64,000 nucleotides of DNA from Bradyrhizobium sp. SRL28 (GCF_018596315.1 NZ_JAHEAG010000003.1:1-64000), one strand, 5' to 3'; shown: positions 45,797 to 55,484, counted from the first letter of the stretch. Numbers and translations: made by a program. Notes: a model not told the origin generated them from the sequence alone.

Positions 45797-45967
45797 CGTC
45801 GTCCCTGCGAACGCAGGGACCCATACCGCGTGATCCCTCGATGAGGCGCGGTGGCTTATGCTCTGCGTCAATCAACTGGGACGGTGGGCTGCTGAGGCGA
45901 AGCCGTCTTCCCGCCTGCCCTTTACACCGGCCGCGGCGTATGGGTCCCTGCGTTCGCAGGGACGACA
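45797..45967. repeat. Palindromic repeat, family F
   Basis: GTCGTCCCTGCGAACGCAGG and GACCCATACCGCG at the left are matched by GCGTATGGGTCCC and TGCGTTCGCAGGGACGAC at the right, about 170 bases apart. It is the spacer between the convergent Mrr-like gene and degP. Confidence 0.85.
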
Positions 45968-46004
45968 TGGTCGTGTGGAGCGGCCAGCGGAGGTCACACC
46001 AGCT

Positions 46005-47516
46005 TTACTGCACACTCAGCGCGACGAAGCGCAATTCGCCTTCGCCGTTCGAGACCAGCAGCAGCACCGACTTCTTGCCGTCCTTCTTGAGCTGATCGAC
46101 GCGCTTCTTGATGTCGGCGGCGTTAGTGACCGCTTCCTGCGCCACCTCGACGATGACGTCGCCGGCGGAGAGCCGCTTTTCGGCGGCATCGGAGTTGCCA
46201 TCGACACCGGTGACGATCACGCCCTTGACGCTGTCCTTGATCTTGTACTTCGTGCGCAGGTCCTTGCTCAGCGCGGCGAGATCGAGGCCGAGCGCCTTTT
46301 GCGTCACCGGCTTCTCGGCGGGGTCTTCCTTGGTCTTGGCAGCGGCCTGCTGCACCTTTTCGTTGTCCTCGAGGCGGCCGAGCGTGACCTTGCGGCTTTC
46401 CTCCTTGCCCTTGCGGATGATGACCACGTCGACTTCCTTGCCGACCGCGGTGTCAGCGACGACGCGAGAGAGATCCTTCGGGTCCTTGACGTCCTTGCCG
46501 TCGAACTTGACGACGACGTCGCCGGGCTCGATGCCGGCGGGCTTGGCCGGCCCCTTGTCGTCGACACCGGCAACCAGCGCGCCGCGGGCGGGCTTGATGT
46601 TGAGGCTTTCGGCGATTTCGTCGGTGACCTGCTGGATCCGCACGCCGAGCCAGCCGCGGCGCAGTTCGCCGAACTGCCGAAGCTGATCGACCACGCCTGC
46701 CACCGTCTTCGACGGCACCGCGAAGCCGAGACCGATCGAACCGCCGGTCGGCGAAATGATCAACGTGTTGACACCGACCACCTCGCCTTCGAGGTTGAAC
46801 AGCGGCCCGCCGGAATTACCGCGATTGATCGATGCATCGGTCTGTATGTAGCTGTCATACGGGCCCTGGCTGATGTCGCGGTTGCGCGCCGACACGATGC
46901 CGGCCGTGACCGAACCGCCGAGGCTGAACGGATTGCCGATCGCGATCACCCATTCGCCGAGCCGCAGCTTGTCGGAATCGCCGAACTTCACCGCGTTCAC
47001 CGGCTTCACCGGCTTGAACTTCAGCACCGCGATGTCGGTCTTCTTGTCGACGCCGACCAGCTCGGCCCTGATCTTGGTGCCGTCATTCATGATCACGTTG
47101 ATCTCGTCGGCATCCGCGATGACGTGATTGTTGGTGACGACGACGCCCGTGGCGTCGATGATGAAACCGGAGCCGAGCGAATTGGTCTTGCGTCGCTGCA
47201 TCTCACCGCTCTTGTCGCCGTCCTTGGGGGCGCCGCCGCGACGGTTCTTGAAGAAATCGTCGAAGAACTCTTCGAACGGCGAGCCCGGCGGCAATTGCGG
47301 CATCGCTTCCCTGTTGTTGCCACCGCCTTTGGCCTCGACGTTCTGCGAGGTCGAGATATTGACGACGGAGTCGATCACCTTTTCGGCAATGTCGGCGATG
47401 CCGTCCGGCCCGCGCGCGCTAGCCGGCACCGACGCCAGCAAGCTGGCGGCACTGAGCGAGATCGCAATCCCCATCAGGCGCAGGCGGCGGCTCAAGGCGG
47501 GTCTGGCACCGGTCAT
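46005..47516 (-). CDS. degP: Do-like periplasmic serine endoprotease (DegP/MucD type)
   Basis: A 503-residue HtrA protease that degrades misfolded envelope proteins. A signal peptide (about residues 1-34, PASA-RG) is followed by a trypsin-like domain with His131 (TNNHVI), Asp161 (KTDIAVL) and Ser235 (RGNSGGPLF), then two PDZ domains (about 295-385 and 405-500). GGAGATAAG precedes the ATG. It lies downstream of hflK-hflC-DUF2065 on the same strand, after a 303-base gap that carries three related palindromes. Gene symbols degP, degQ and mucD are used interchangeably for such proteins. Confidence 0.94.
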   Translation of the reverse strand: MTGARPALSRRLRLMGIAISLSAASLLASVPASARGPDGIADIAEKVIDSVVNISTSQNVEAKGGGNNREAMPQLPPGSPFEEFFDDFFKNRRGGAPKDGDKSGEMQRRKTNSLGSGFIIDATGVVVTNNHVIADADEINVIMNDGTKIRAELVGVDKKTDIAVLKFKPVKPVNAVKFGDSDKLRLGEWVIAIGNPFSLGGSVTAGIVSARNRDISQGPYDSYIQTDASINRGNSGGPLFNLEGEVVGVNTLIISPTGGSIGLGFAVPSKTVAGVVDQLRQFGELRRGWLGVRIQQVTDEIAESLNIKPARGALVAGVDDKGPAKPAGIEPGDVVVKFDGKDVKDPKDLSRVVADTAVGKEVDVVIIRKGKEESRKVTLGRLEDNEKVQQAAAKTKEDPAEKPVTQKALGLDLAALSKDLRTKYKIKDSVKGVIVTGVDGNSDAAEKRLSAGDVIVEVAQEAVTNAADIKKRVDQLKKDGKKSVLLLVSNGEGELRFVALSVQ

Positions 47517-47701
47517 GTCGGCTTATCTCCAAGGGGGTGAATACGGGTCCACAGTGCGCCCGAACCGGTCCGAGGCGCAAGCATCTGCGCCTGACATTCC
47601 GGCGAAAAACCGGGCCCAGGCGGCTCACGATTACGTTGACGCCACAGCTACTTGCGTCCCTGGGACGTCGTCATTCCAAGCGCGCGAAGCAAATTTAAGG
47701 C

Positions 47702-47776
47702 GTGCCATTGCACGGCGCAAAATCTCGAAGTTCCCGGGTGTACAATGGCACATCCCCGATGTGCAATTGCACATCG
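47702..47776. promoter_or_regulatory. Three related palindromic sites upstream of degP
   Basis: GTGCCATTGCAC (47702-47713), GTACAATGGCAC (47740-47751, the reverse of GTGCCATTGTAC) and GTGCAATTGCAC (47761-47772). The last is the core of a perfect 20-bp palindrome CGATGTGCAATTGCACATCG (47757-47776). Centres are 38 and 21 bp apart. The arrangement looks like a regulator array; the binding protein is unknown. Confidence 0.6.
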
Positions 47777-47819
47777 TGGGTACTGTCCTTCGGACCGTCC
47801 CGAAATGACGGTGACCGTC

Positions 47820-48020
47820 TTACCGCCGCACGAACCAGATCAGGAGCAGACCCACGACCGCCGAGACGATGCCGACGATCCGCAGGATATTGTCAGGCGT
47901 AGCCAGCGCGCTCTTCATCGCCCGGCGCATCCAGGCCGGGCTGGCGGCGAACATCAGGCCCTCGAGCACAAAGAGGATGCCCACACCGACGAGGAAGTCG
48001 GTGAACGCTATGGACCTCAT
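47820..48020 (-). CDS. DUF2065 domain-containing small membrane protein
   Basis: A 66-residue protein with two hydrophobic helices (IAFTDFLVGVGILFVLEGLM and NILRIVGIVSAVVGLLLIW) separated by a short basic loop. DUF2065 proteins (YjeT-like) commonly follow hflC in Proteobacteria; their function is unknown. The ATG at 48020 was preferred to a TTG at 48044. Confidence 0.85.
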   Translation of the reverse strand: MRSIAFTDFLVGVGILFVLEGLMFAASPAWMRRAMKSALATPDNILRIVGIVSAVVGLLLIWFVRR

Positions 48021-48113
48021 CGGACACCAACCCCCGCTATTCAAGCGCCTTTTGCTTTTATGCCGGCGAAGCGGGTCCGCTTCGCCGTAACGCGTGTATT
48101 CCGGCCCGGACGT

Positions 48114-49016
48114 CTATGGCTTCGGCGCCGCCGCGGCCGTCGGCGGATGGCCCGACGGATTGGCAAAGAAGCGGAAGAACTCGGAATCCGGCCGCAGCAG
48201 GAAACGGGTGTCGTTGGAGCGGAGCCCGGTCTCATAGGCCGACATCGAACGATAGAAGGCAAAGAACTCCGGATCCCTGCCATAGGCCTCGGCGAACAGC
48301 CGGTTGCGTTCGGCGTCGCCCACGCCGCGAGTCTGCTCGGCGGTCGAATTGGCCTCCGCGACGATGACCGTCGCCTCGCGATCGGCCTTGGAGCGGATCT
48401 CCTGCGACTTCTGGCCGCCCTGGGCGCGGAACTCCGCCGCCTCGCGCTGCCGTTCGGTCTGCATGCGCTGATAGACCGCCTGGCTGTTGGCCTCCGGCAG
48501 ATCGGCGCGGCGGATACGCACGTCGACGACCTGAATGCCGTACTGATCGGCCTCCCTGTCGAGCTGGTCGCGGATGCGCGTCATCAGGCCCTCGCGTTCG
48601 TCGCGCACCACATTGATGAAGGTGACCTCACCCAGCACGCGGCGCAGCGACGCGTTCAGCAGCGTCGTGAGCTGGATGTTGGCGGCCTGGATCGAACCGA
48701 TGCTCTGATAGAAGCGCAACGGATTCTTGATCCGGTAGCGGGCGAAGGCGTCGACGACGAGCCGCTTCTGGTCGGAAGCGATGACTTCCTGGGACGGATT
48801 TTCCAGATCGAGGATGCGCTTGTCGATGCTGATGACGGTGTCGATGAACGGCGCCTTGAAGTTAAGGCCCGGCTCGGACACGACGTCGACCGGCCGGCCG
48901 AGCCGGACCACGAGCGCCTGTTCGGTCTGCGACACCGTGAAGATCGAGCTGTAAATCACGATAGCCGCGAGGAACAGCACGACCAGGGTGACAATACCTG
49001 CAACCGGAGACTTCAT
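48114..49016 (-). CDS. hflC: Membrane protease modulator HflC
   Basis: A 300-residue SPFH/prohibitin-family protein: one N-terminal membrane helix (about residues 5-25), then the SPFH domain (SQTEQALVVRLGRPV onward) and a long helical segment (about 160-260) rich in charged residues. With HflK it encloses FtsH and limits its proteolysis. Its start overlaps the hflK stop by four bases. Confidence 0.95.
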   Translation of the reverse strand: MKSPVAGIVTLVVLFLAAIVIYSSIFTVSQTEQALVVRLGRPVDVVSEPGLNFKAPFIDTVISIDKRILDLENPSQEVIASDQKRLVVDAFARYRIKNPLRFYQSIGSIQAANIQLTTLLNASLRRVLGEVTFINVVRDEREGLMTRIRDQLDREADQYGIQVVDVRIRRADLPEANSQAVYQRMQTERQREAAEFRAQGGQKSQEIRSKADREATVIVAEANSTAEQTRGVGDAERNRLFAEAYGRDPEFFAFYRSMSAYETGLRSNDTRFLLRPDSEFFRFFANPSGHPPTAAAAPKP

Positions 49017-50155
49017 CGGGTGCCTCCCTGCTGCTGCTGGCCAGCCGTGGGCGCCGGCCGGCGCGGCGTCAATTCGCTGAGCGGAAGAAACGGCACGACG
49101 CCCTGTGCGGAGTTGCCGCCGTCATAGACCAGCTTCTCGGAACCGCCGAGGATCCGCTCCATCGTCTCCAGATAAAGTCGTTGCCGCGTCACATCAGGCG
49201 CCTTCTTGTATTCGTCAAAGACCTTCTCGAAGCGCGAACTCTGGCCCTTGGCCTCGGCAATCGCCTGTTCCCTGTAGCCTTCAGCAACCTGCAGAATCTG
49301 CGCAGCGCGGCCACGTGCGTCGGGAATGACGCGGTTGGCATAAGTCTGCGCCTCGTTCTGCAGCCGCTCGAAGTCGGCGCGCGCGGCCTGCACGTCGCGG
49401 AACGCGTCGATCACCTGCGCGGGCGGGTCGACCTTCTGCATCTGCACCTGCGTGATCTGAACGCCGGAGCCGTATTGATCGAGCGTCTTCTGCATCAGCT
49501 CCTGGACGGCCTGCTCGGTCGTGTTGCGGGCGCCGGTGAGGATCGGCTGGATCTGCGAACGCCCGATCACCTCGCGCATCGCGCTCTCGGCCACCGCTTT
49601 CACGGTGCCTTCGGGATTCTGGATGTTGAAGAGAAAATTGCCGACGCCGTCGGGCTTGATCCGCCACAACACGGTGAAGTCGACGTCGACGATGTTCTCG
49701 TCGCCGGTCAGCATCAGGCTTTCTTCCGGCACGTCCCGCATGGTGCGGCCGCGCCGTGCCGGATCGTCGATCAGCGACATGCCGATCGAGAGGGTGGAGA
49801 CGCGCAACGCCTTCGGCAGCAGCACGGTCTCGATCGGATACGGCAGATGATAGTTCAGGCCGGGTTGCACGGTGCGCACATGCTTGCCGAAGCGCAGCAC
49901 GACGCCGAGTTCTTCCGACTGCACGCGGAAGAATCCGGACAATCCCCAGATCGCCAGCGCGCCAACCAGCACCAGCGCGACGCCCATGCCGCTGAAATGT
50001 CCGCCCGGCAGAAGCTGCTGCAGCCTGTCCTGGCCGCGCCGCAGAAGGTCTTCCAGGTCGGGTGGCCTCGGCCCGACCGATTGCGGACCGCCGCCCCATG
50101 GTCCCTTGGGACCCTGGCCCCACGGTCCGCCTCCGCCTTGATTCTTCCACGGCAT
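49013..50155 (-). CDS. hflK: Membrane protease modulator HflK
   Basis: A 380-residue SPFH protein with the typical Gly/Trp/Pro-rich cytoplasmic N-terminus (MPWKNQGGGGPWGQGPKGPW), one membrane helix (about residues 55-75), the SPFH domain and a long helix (about 270-345), ending in a Pro/Gln-rich tail. It partners HflC around FtsH. GAGGAGAG precedes the ATG at 50155; an upstream extension to 50218 is unlikely. Confidence 0.95.
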   Translation of the reverse strand: MPWKNQGGGGPWGQGPKGPWGGGPQSVGPRPPDLEDLLRRGQDRLQQLLPGGHFSGMGVALVLVGALAIWGLSGFFRVQSEELGVVLRFGKHVRTVQPGLNYHLPYPIETVLLPKALRVSTLSIGMSLIDDPARRGRTMRDVPEESLMLTGDENIVDVDFTVLWRIKPDGVGNFLFNIQNPEGTVKAVAESAMREVIGRSQIQPILTGARNTTEQAVQELMQKTLDQYGSGVQITQVQMQKVDPPAQVIDAFRDVQAARADFERLQNEAQTYANRVIPDARGRAAQILQVAEGYREQAIAEAKGQSSRFEKVFDEYKKAPDVTRQRLYLETMERILGGSEKLVYDGGNSAQGVVPFLPLSELTPRRPAPTAGQQQQGGTR

Positions 50156-50236
50156 ATAAACTCTCCTCTGCGGGGGGCCCGGGTCCGCCTGTTGGGCAAG
50201 ATGCCTTAAGCCTCGCATATCCGCCCGGCTTTATAG

Positions 50237-50252
50237 GGGACCGCTAGGTCCC
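50237..50252 (-). terminator. Possible hairpin terminator after folA
   Basis: GGGACC-TAGC-GGTCCC on the minus strand, downstream of the folA stop and before hflK. The following CTATAAAGCC is not a clean T-run, so termination is uncertain. Confidence 0.4.
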
Positions 50253-50327
50253 TTACAACGCAAGCTTACCGCTCGAAGCAGCTATGCCTGACGCCATAAT
50301 TGTCAATGCAAACATTGGTTAGCGAGG

Positions 50328-50840
50328 TTAACGCTGTTGGCGCCGACGAAATGTCACATAGGAGAAATCGGCACTGTCGTGCGGGCCGGCCGGATTCCGC
50401 ACCCGCGCCACCTCTTCCCAAGCGGTTTCATCGACGGCCGGGAAACGCGTGTCGCCGTCGGGCCGGGCATGCACCTCGGTTAACTCCAGGCGATCGGCGC
50501 TGTCCATCCATTGGGCATAGATTTCCGCGCCGCCGATCACAGCGATCTCAGTGGCGAAACGTCGCAGCGCATCGCCCGTGGCGATCGCCTTCGCGTCGGT
50601 GAAGGAATGGGTAACCACCACGCCATCGGCGCGAAAGCCCAAGTCGCGGGTGACGACGATATTGGTCCGTCCGGGAAGCGGCCGGCCGATCGAGACGAAG
50701 GTCTTGCGCCCCATCACCACGGGCTTTCCTGTCGTCAGCGCCTTGAAGCGCGCCATGTCCGATTTCAGCCGCCACGGAATGGCGCCACTTGCCCCGATCA
50801 CGCCATTCTCCGCGACCGCAACGACGAGAACGATTTCCAT
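50328..50840 (-). CDS. folA: Dihydrofolate reductase
   Basis: A 170-residue enzyme that reduces dihydrofolate to tetrahydrofolate. Family motifs are VVAVAENGVIGASGAIPWRLKSDMARFKALT (substrate site, Trp and Asp), VVMGRKTFVSIGRPLPGRTNIVVTRD (NADPH site) and EIAVIGGAEIYAQ. It ends the thyA-GNAT-folA run; its ATG overlaps the GNAT stop region. ThyA produces dihydrofolate, which this enzyme recycles. Confidence 0.95.
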   Translation of the reverse strand: MEIVLVVAVAENGVIGASGAIPWRLKSDMARFKALTTGKPVVMGRKTFVSIGRPLPGRTNIVVTRDLGFRADGVVVTHSFTDAKAIATGDALRRFATEIAVIGGAEIYAQWMDSADRLELTEVHARPDGDTRFPAVDETAWEEVARVRNPAGPHDSADFSYVTFRRRQQR

Positions 50841-51325
50841 TACCGCGTCCCTTGCGCCAGCGCCGCCAGATCAGGACCGCCGACCCGGCAAATCGTCCAC
50901 TCGTCCATCAGGACCGCGCCGAGCGATTTGTAGAATTCGATCGACGGCGTGTTCCAGTCCAGCACCGACCATTGCAGACGCGACCAGCCGTTTGCCACGC
51001 ATTCCCTGGCGAGATGCACGAGGAGCGCCTTGCCGATGCCCTTGCCGCGCAGCGCCGGGCGAACGAACAGATCTTCCAGATAGATCCCGGAGCGGCCGCT
51101 GAAGGTCGAGAAATTGACGAACCAGACCGCGAAACCGGCAGGCATCCCGTTCCATTCGGCGATCTCGCAAAACAATCGCGGATTGGCGCCGAACAGCGCC
51201 GCATCGATGTCGGCCTCCGTCGCCTCCATTTCGTGAAGCAGCTTTTCGTACTCGGCGAGTTCGCGAACGAAGGACAGGACAAGTCCCGCTTCGCCCGGGC
51301 GCGCGCGGCGGATCGCGAGGGACAT
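50840..51325 (-). CDS. GNAT family N-acetyltransferase
   Basis: A 161-residue acetyltransferase with the acetyl-CoA motif LFVRPALRGKGIGKALLVHLAREC (about residues 90-113) and the beta-strand VLDWNTPSIEFYKSLGAVLMDEW near the end. It resembles diamine/polyamine acetyltransferases of the SAT-like group, but the acceptor is not certain. It lies between thyA (20 bases) and folA (overlap), so it is part of the folate operon. Confidence 0.88.
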   Translation of the reverse strand: MSLAIRRARPGEAGLVLSFVRELAEYEKLLHEMEATEADIDAALFGANPRLFCEIAEWNGMPAGFAVWFVNFSTFSGRSGIYLEDLFVRPALRGKGIGKALLVHLARECVANGWSRLQWSVLDWNTPSIEFYKSLGAVLMDEWTICRVGGPDLAALAQGTR

Positions 51326-51344
51326 CAGATGCTCAAACCGCTGC

Positions 51345-52139
51345 TCATACAGCCACTTCGGCCTTGATGTGCGGGTGCGGATCGTAGCCTTCGAGCGCAA
51401 AGTCCTCGTAACGGAACGCGAAGATATCCTTCACCTCCGGATTGATCTTCATGGCCGGCAATTGGCGCGTCGGCCGCGTCAGTTGCAGCCGCGCCTGTTC
51501 GAGGTGGTTGGAGTAGAGATGGGCATCGCCGAGTGAGTGCACGAAATCACCGGGCTTCAGGCCCGTCACCTGCGCGACCATCATGGTCAGCAGCGAATAG
51601 GAAGCGATGTTGAAGGGCACGCCGAGAAACACATCGGCGGAACGCTGATAGAGCTGGCAGGAGAGCTTGCCGTTCGCGACGTAGAACTGAAACAGGCAGT
51701 GACAGGGCGGCAGCGCCATCTTGTCGACGTCGGCCGGATTCCAGGCGCTCACGATCAGCCGCCGCGAATCCGGATTGCGCCTGATCATGTCGACGACGTT
51801 GGAAATCTGGTCGATGCTGCGGCCATCAGGCGCCGGCCATGACCGCCATTGCGAGCCGTAGACCGGGCCGAGATCGCCATTGGCGTCGGCCCATTCATCC
51901 CAGATCGAAACGCCATTGTCCTTGAGGTATTTGATGTTGGTGTCGCCGGCGAGGAACCACAGCAATTCGTGCACGATCGCCTTCAGCGGTAACCGCTTGG
52001 TGGTCAGCATCGGAAAACCGGCCGACAGGTTGAACCGCATCTGGTGACCGAAGATCGACAGCGTGCCGGTGCCGGTGCGGTCGTGCTTTTCCGCGCCGTC
52101 AGAGAGGATCCGTTCGAGCAGGTCGTGGTACTGGTTCAT
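51345..52139 (-). CDS. thyA: Thymidylate synthase
   Basis: A 264-residue ThyA making dTMP from dUMP with methylenetetrahydrofolate. The catalytic Cys is in [13 protein letters not shown] (about residue 146), the dUMP-binding loop is [19 protein letters not shown], and [13 protein letters not shown] is the conserved end. Length matches the bacterial enzyme. It heads the thyA-GNAT-folA group. Confidence 0.97.
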   Translation of the reverse strand: MNQYHDLLERILSDGAEKHDRTGTGTLSIFGHQMRFNLSAGFPMLTTKRLPLKAIVHELLWFLAGDTNIKYLKDNGVSIWDEWADANGDLGPVYGSQWRSWPAPDGRSIDQISNVVDMIRRNPDSRRLIVSAWNPADVDKMALPPCHCLFQFYVANGKLSCQLYQRSADVFLGVPFNIASYSLLTMMVAQVTGLKPGDFVHSLGDAHLYSNHLEQARLQLTRPTRQLPAMKINPEVKDIFAFRYEDFALEGYDPHPHIKAEVAV

Positions 52140-52249
52140 GGCTGAGTTTCGGGCCTTTCGGGAAGGCGAATTTAACGACCGGGATAGCCGATCGACACGC
52201 CGATTCGACCCCTCCCGGCGATTATACCCGGAAAAATGATCATCCCCGG

Positions 52250-52285
52250 CACAAACGACAAGGGGCGGAACCTGCGTCCCGCCCC
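52250..52285 (-). terminator. Terminator after tctC
   Basis: On the minus strand GGGGCGG (52279-52285) pairs with CCGCCCC (52262-52268) around a ten-base loop, followed by TTGTCGTTTG. It separates the tct operon from thyA. Confidence 0.7.
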
Positions 52286-52310
52286 TCGCCCATTGCCTTG
52301 ATTGTGTGGA

Positions 52311-53294
52311 TTAATTCACCGCTTTGAGCACCGGCGTCCACTTGGCGATTTCGTTCTTCACCAGCGTTCCCAGCGCCGCAGGGGTGCGGTCGGCGGGAGC
52401 CGGGATCACGCTGCCGAGATCGAGCAGGCGCTTGCGCACGCCCTCGTCATCCAGCGCCTTGACGACGGCGGCGTTCAATTTGGCGACGACATCCGCAGGC
52501 GTTCCCTTCGGCGCGAAGATCGCGTTCCACGCCTGGGCCTGGAACGCCGGCAGCCCGGCCTCGGTGGTGGTGGGAACATCGGGTAGCGACGGATTGCGCT
52601 CCGCTGTCGCCACGGCATAGGCCTTGATGGTGCCGCCGTTGACCTGCGGCACGGCATTGACGATCTGGTCGCACATGTAATCGACCTGCCCGGCCACCAG
52701 CGCGTTCATCGCCGGACCGGTGCCGTTGAAGGGAACGCCGATCGGCTTGACCCCGAGGACCGAGTTCAGCAACTCGCACGAGACGTTCGAGACCGAGCCG
52801 ACGCCGGCATGCGCCGCGTTGACCTTGCTTTCGTTCGCTTTGACGTAGGTGATGAATTCCTTGAGATCCTTTGGCGGCAGATCCTTGCGCGCCAGGATCA
52901 GGATCGGCGTGCCTGCGAGCAGTCCGACCGGCTCGAAATCCTTTTCCGGGTGATAGGCGAGCTTGGGATAAAGCGGCACCGAGGCCGCATGCGTGCCCAT
53001 ATGCCCTGTTATCAACGTATAGCCGTCATTGGCGGCCTTCGACGCGCGCGTGGTGGCGGTGGTGCCGCCGGCGCCGACGACGTTTTCGATGATGATGGCT
53101 TGACCGAGCGTCTGCGCCATGTGGCCGGTGACGATGCGCGCGATGACATCGGTCGGACCGCCCGCCGCGAACGGCACGATCATGGTGATGCTGCGCGTCG
53201 GATAGGCCTGAGCCTGAGCCTGCGAAGAAGACAAGCCCATTCCGGCAAGCACTGCCAGAAAACCGCTCGCGAGCGAGCGACCGTACCAATTCAT
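52311..53294 (-). CDS. tctC: Tripartite tricarboxylate transporter substrate-binding protein (TctC/Bug)
   Basis: A 327-residue periplasmic protein with a signal peptide (cleavage near AQA-YPTR, residue about 28) and Bug-family motifs: YPTRSITMIVPFAAGGPTDVIARI, VGAGGTTATTRASKA and HAGVGSVSNV. Bug proteins bind carboxylates (citrate, tartrate, nicotinate and others) in a Venus-flytrap fold. GGGAGGTC precedes the ATG. It is last in tctB-tctA-tctC and has a terminator behind it. The symbol reflects family, not proven substrate. Confidence 0.9.
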   Translation of the reverse strand: MNWYGRSLASGFLAVLAGMGLSSSQAQAQAYPTRSITMIVPFAAGGPTDVIARIVTGHMAQTLGQAIIIENVVGAGGTTATTRASKAANDGYTLITGHMGTHAASVPLYPKLAYHPEKDFEPVGLLAGTPILILARKDLPPKDLKEFITYVKANESKVNAAHAGVGSVSNVSCELLNSVLGVKPIGVPFNGTGPAMNALVAGQVDYMCDQIVNAVPQVNGGTIKAYAVATAERNPSLPDVPTTTEAGLPAFQAQAWNAIFAPKGTPADVVAKLNAAVVKALDDEGVRKRLLDLGSVIPAPADRTPAALGTLVKNEIAKWTPVLKAVN

Positions 53295-53410
53295 TTTTGA
53301 CCTCCCGATATCCGTTGCAGTGCCGATCCCGCCGGCCGGCATCATTTTCCATGGCATAGAAAATTAGCCCGAAGTCAACCAGACTTCGGGCTGCGACGCA
53401 CAGACGCAGG

Positions 53411-54976
53411 TCAGTTCTCCGACTCCACAAAGACCTCGTCGCGCTTCTTGCGCAGCGAAGGCAATACCGCAAGCACAAGCAGGCCCGCAGCGATCGCCAT
53501 CAGCACCGCCGACAACGGGCGGGTCAGGAACACTGACCAGTCACCGCGCGAGATCAGAAGTGCACGACGCAGGTTTTCTTCCATCAGCGGTCCGAGCACC
53601 ATGCCGAGCAGCAACGGCGCCGGCTCGAAATCGTGCTTGATCAGCCAGTAGCCGACCAAGCCGAACGCGCCTGCGAGCATGACGTCCGTTGGGGCGTTGT
53701 TCACTGAGTAGATGCCGATGGAGCAGAAAACCACGATCGCCGGAAACATCAGGCGATAAGGCACCCGCAACAGCCGCACCCAGATCCCAACCAGCGGCAG
53801 GTTGATGATTAGCAGCATCAGATTGCCGACCCACATTGAGGCAATCATGCCCCAAACGAGTTCCGGCTGCTTCTGCATTACCTGGGGACCCGGCACGATG
53901 CCGTGAATCGTCATCGCGCCAACCATCAGCGCCATGACGGCGTTGGGTGGGATACCCAGCGTGAGCAACGGGATGAACGAGGTCTGGGCCGCAGCATTGT
54001 TGGCGCTTTCGGGCGCCGCGACGCCCTGGATCACCCCGTGGCCAAACTGCGACGGATTCTTAGATATCTTCTTTTCGAGCGTGTAGGCGGCGAAGGAAGC
54101 GATCACGGCGCCACCGCCCGGCAGAATACCGAGCAACGATCCAAGCACGGTGCCGCGCAGAATCGCGGGGGCCGAATCCTTGAGGTCTTTCCGCGTCGGC
54201 ATCAGACCCGTGACTTTTTCCTGAACCAGCTTGCGATCGGTTTCACCGCCAGCATCGAGATTTCTGATGATCTCCGCAAAACCGAACAGGCCCATCGCCA
54301 CCGTGGCGAAGCCAAGTCCGTCGGCGAGTTCGGGAATGTTGAAAGCCATGCGAGACGCACCGGTCTCGATGTCGGACCCGACCATGGACAGCAGCAGTCC
54401 GAACACGATCATCGCGATCGCCTTCAGCACCGACCCCTTTGCGAGCACAACCGCAAAGATCAGGCCGAGAACCATCAGCGAGAAATATTCGGCAGGACCG
54501 AACGCCAGCGCGAGCTTGGTGAGCGGCGCGCCCAGCAGCGCGATCAGCACGGTCGCGACACAGCCGGCGAAGAACGATCCGATCGCGGCGATCGCGAGCG
54601 CCGGACCGGCGCGGCCCTTTTTCGCCATCTGGAAGCCGTCCAGCGCGGTGACCACCGAGCCGGCCTCACCGGGAATGTTGACCAGGATCGAGGTGGTCGA
54701 GCCGCCATACTGCGCACCGTAATAGATGCCGGCCAGCATGATCAGCGCGCCAACCGGCGGCAGGCCAAAGGTAATCGGAAGCAGCATGGCGACAGTGGCG
54801 ATGGTGCCGATGCCCGGCAGCACGCCCACCAGCGTGCCGACCAGCGCGCCGATCAGACACAGCAGAATGTTGACGGGAATCGGAATCGAAGCTCCGCCCA
54901 GAAAGGCGGGCGTCCACTGTACGAACTGGAAAACGACACCGAAGCCGAGCCCAAGATTTGAGAAGATATCTCCCAT
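53411..54976 (-). CDS. tctA: Tripartite tricarboxylate transporter large membrane subunit (TctA)
   Basis: A 521-residue protein with about 11-12 helices and the TctA signatures GALVGTLVGVLPGIGTIATVAML and YYGAQYGGSTTSILVNIPGEAGSVVTALDG near the N-terminus; the related GILPGGGAVIASFAAYTLEK begins the second half. It forms the cation-coupled pore for the substrate delivered by TctC. It is seven bases downstream of tctB. Confidence 0.95.
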   Translation of the reverse strand: MGDIFSNLGLGFGVVFQFVQWTPAFLGGASIPIPVNILLCLIGALVGTLVGVLPGIGTIATVAMLLPITFGLPPVGALIMLAGIYYGAQYGGSTTSILVNIPGEAGSVVTALDGFQMAKKGRAGPALAIAAIGSFFAGCVATVLIALLGAPLTKLALAFGPAEYFSLMVLGLIFAVVLAKGSVLKAIAMIVFGLLLSMVGSDIETGASRMAFNIPELADGLGFATVAMGLFGFAEIIRNLDAGGETDRKLVQEKVTGLMPTRKDLKDSAPAILRGTVLGSLLGILPGGGAVIASFAAYTLEKKISKNPSQFGHGVIQGVAAPESANNAAAQTSFIPLLTLGIPPNAVMALMVGAMTIHGIVPGPQVMQKQPELVWGMIASMWVGNLMLLIINLPLVGIWVRLLRVPYRLMFPAIVVFCSIGIYSVNNAPTDVMLAGAFGLVGYWLIKHDFEPAPLLLGMVLGPLMEENLRRALLISRGDWSVFLTRPLSAVLMAIAAGLLVLAVLPSLRKKRDEVFVESEN

Positions 54977-54983
54977 CGTACCC

Positions 54984-55484
54984 TCAACGTATCAGGAAAG
55001 TCGGCAGGAGCTGCAAAGGCAGTCCGAGCGCGTATGGAAATAGCAGGGCGCAAAACGCCGTCAGGCAGGCGCCGACGATCAGTGTTTCTACCCACCGTGT
55101 CTCCGGTGTTCCGCATGCCGCGATGACGAAGCTTGCCATGGCCGCGAAGATCATTCCCATCGGCCGGATCGTAAAGGCAAACGACAGGATCGCCAGCGAA
55201 ACAAACAGAGGACCCCGCCAGTGGTATTTCGCGAGGTGAGCGCCTTCGGTGAAAACGCCGACGAGGGCGACGGCAGCGCCCAGACCCAGCAGCAGAAATC
55301 CAAACATCCGGGGCGCCGTGCCGGCGCCGAACGAAAATCCGCGCATGCCCTGCAGGTCGCTCGACGCCCAAAGGGCGAACAAGGCGATAGCCATCAGGGC
55401 TACTCCGCCGATGAAATCCTGCGGGCCGCGAACCCATTTCGGCAAGAAAGATTTGACCGGCTCCTGGCCGGGCGTGGCGTTCAT
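54984..55484 (-). CDS. tctB: Tripartite tricarboxylate transporter small membrane subunit (TctB)
   Basis: A 166-residue protein with four hydrophobic helices (DFIGGVALMAIALFALWAS, APRMFGFLLLGLGAAVALVG, GPLFVSLAILSFAFTIRPMG and a last one), the usual TctB plan. It assists TctA in the membrane. GGGGGAGGAG precedes the ATG at 55484. Confidence 0.9.
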   Translation of the reverse strand: MNATPGQEPVKSFLPKWVRGPQDFIGGVALMAIALFALWASSDLQGMRGFSFGAGTAPRMFGFLLLGLGAAVALVGVFTEGAHLAKYHWRGPLFVSLAILSFAFTIRPMGMIFAAMASFVIAACGTPETRWVETLIVGACLTAFCALLFPYALGLPLQLLPTFLIR

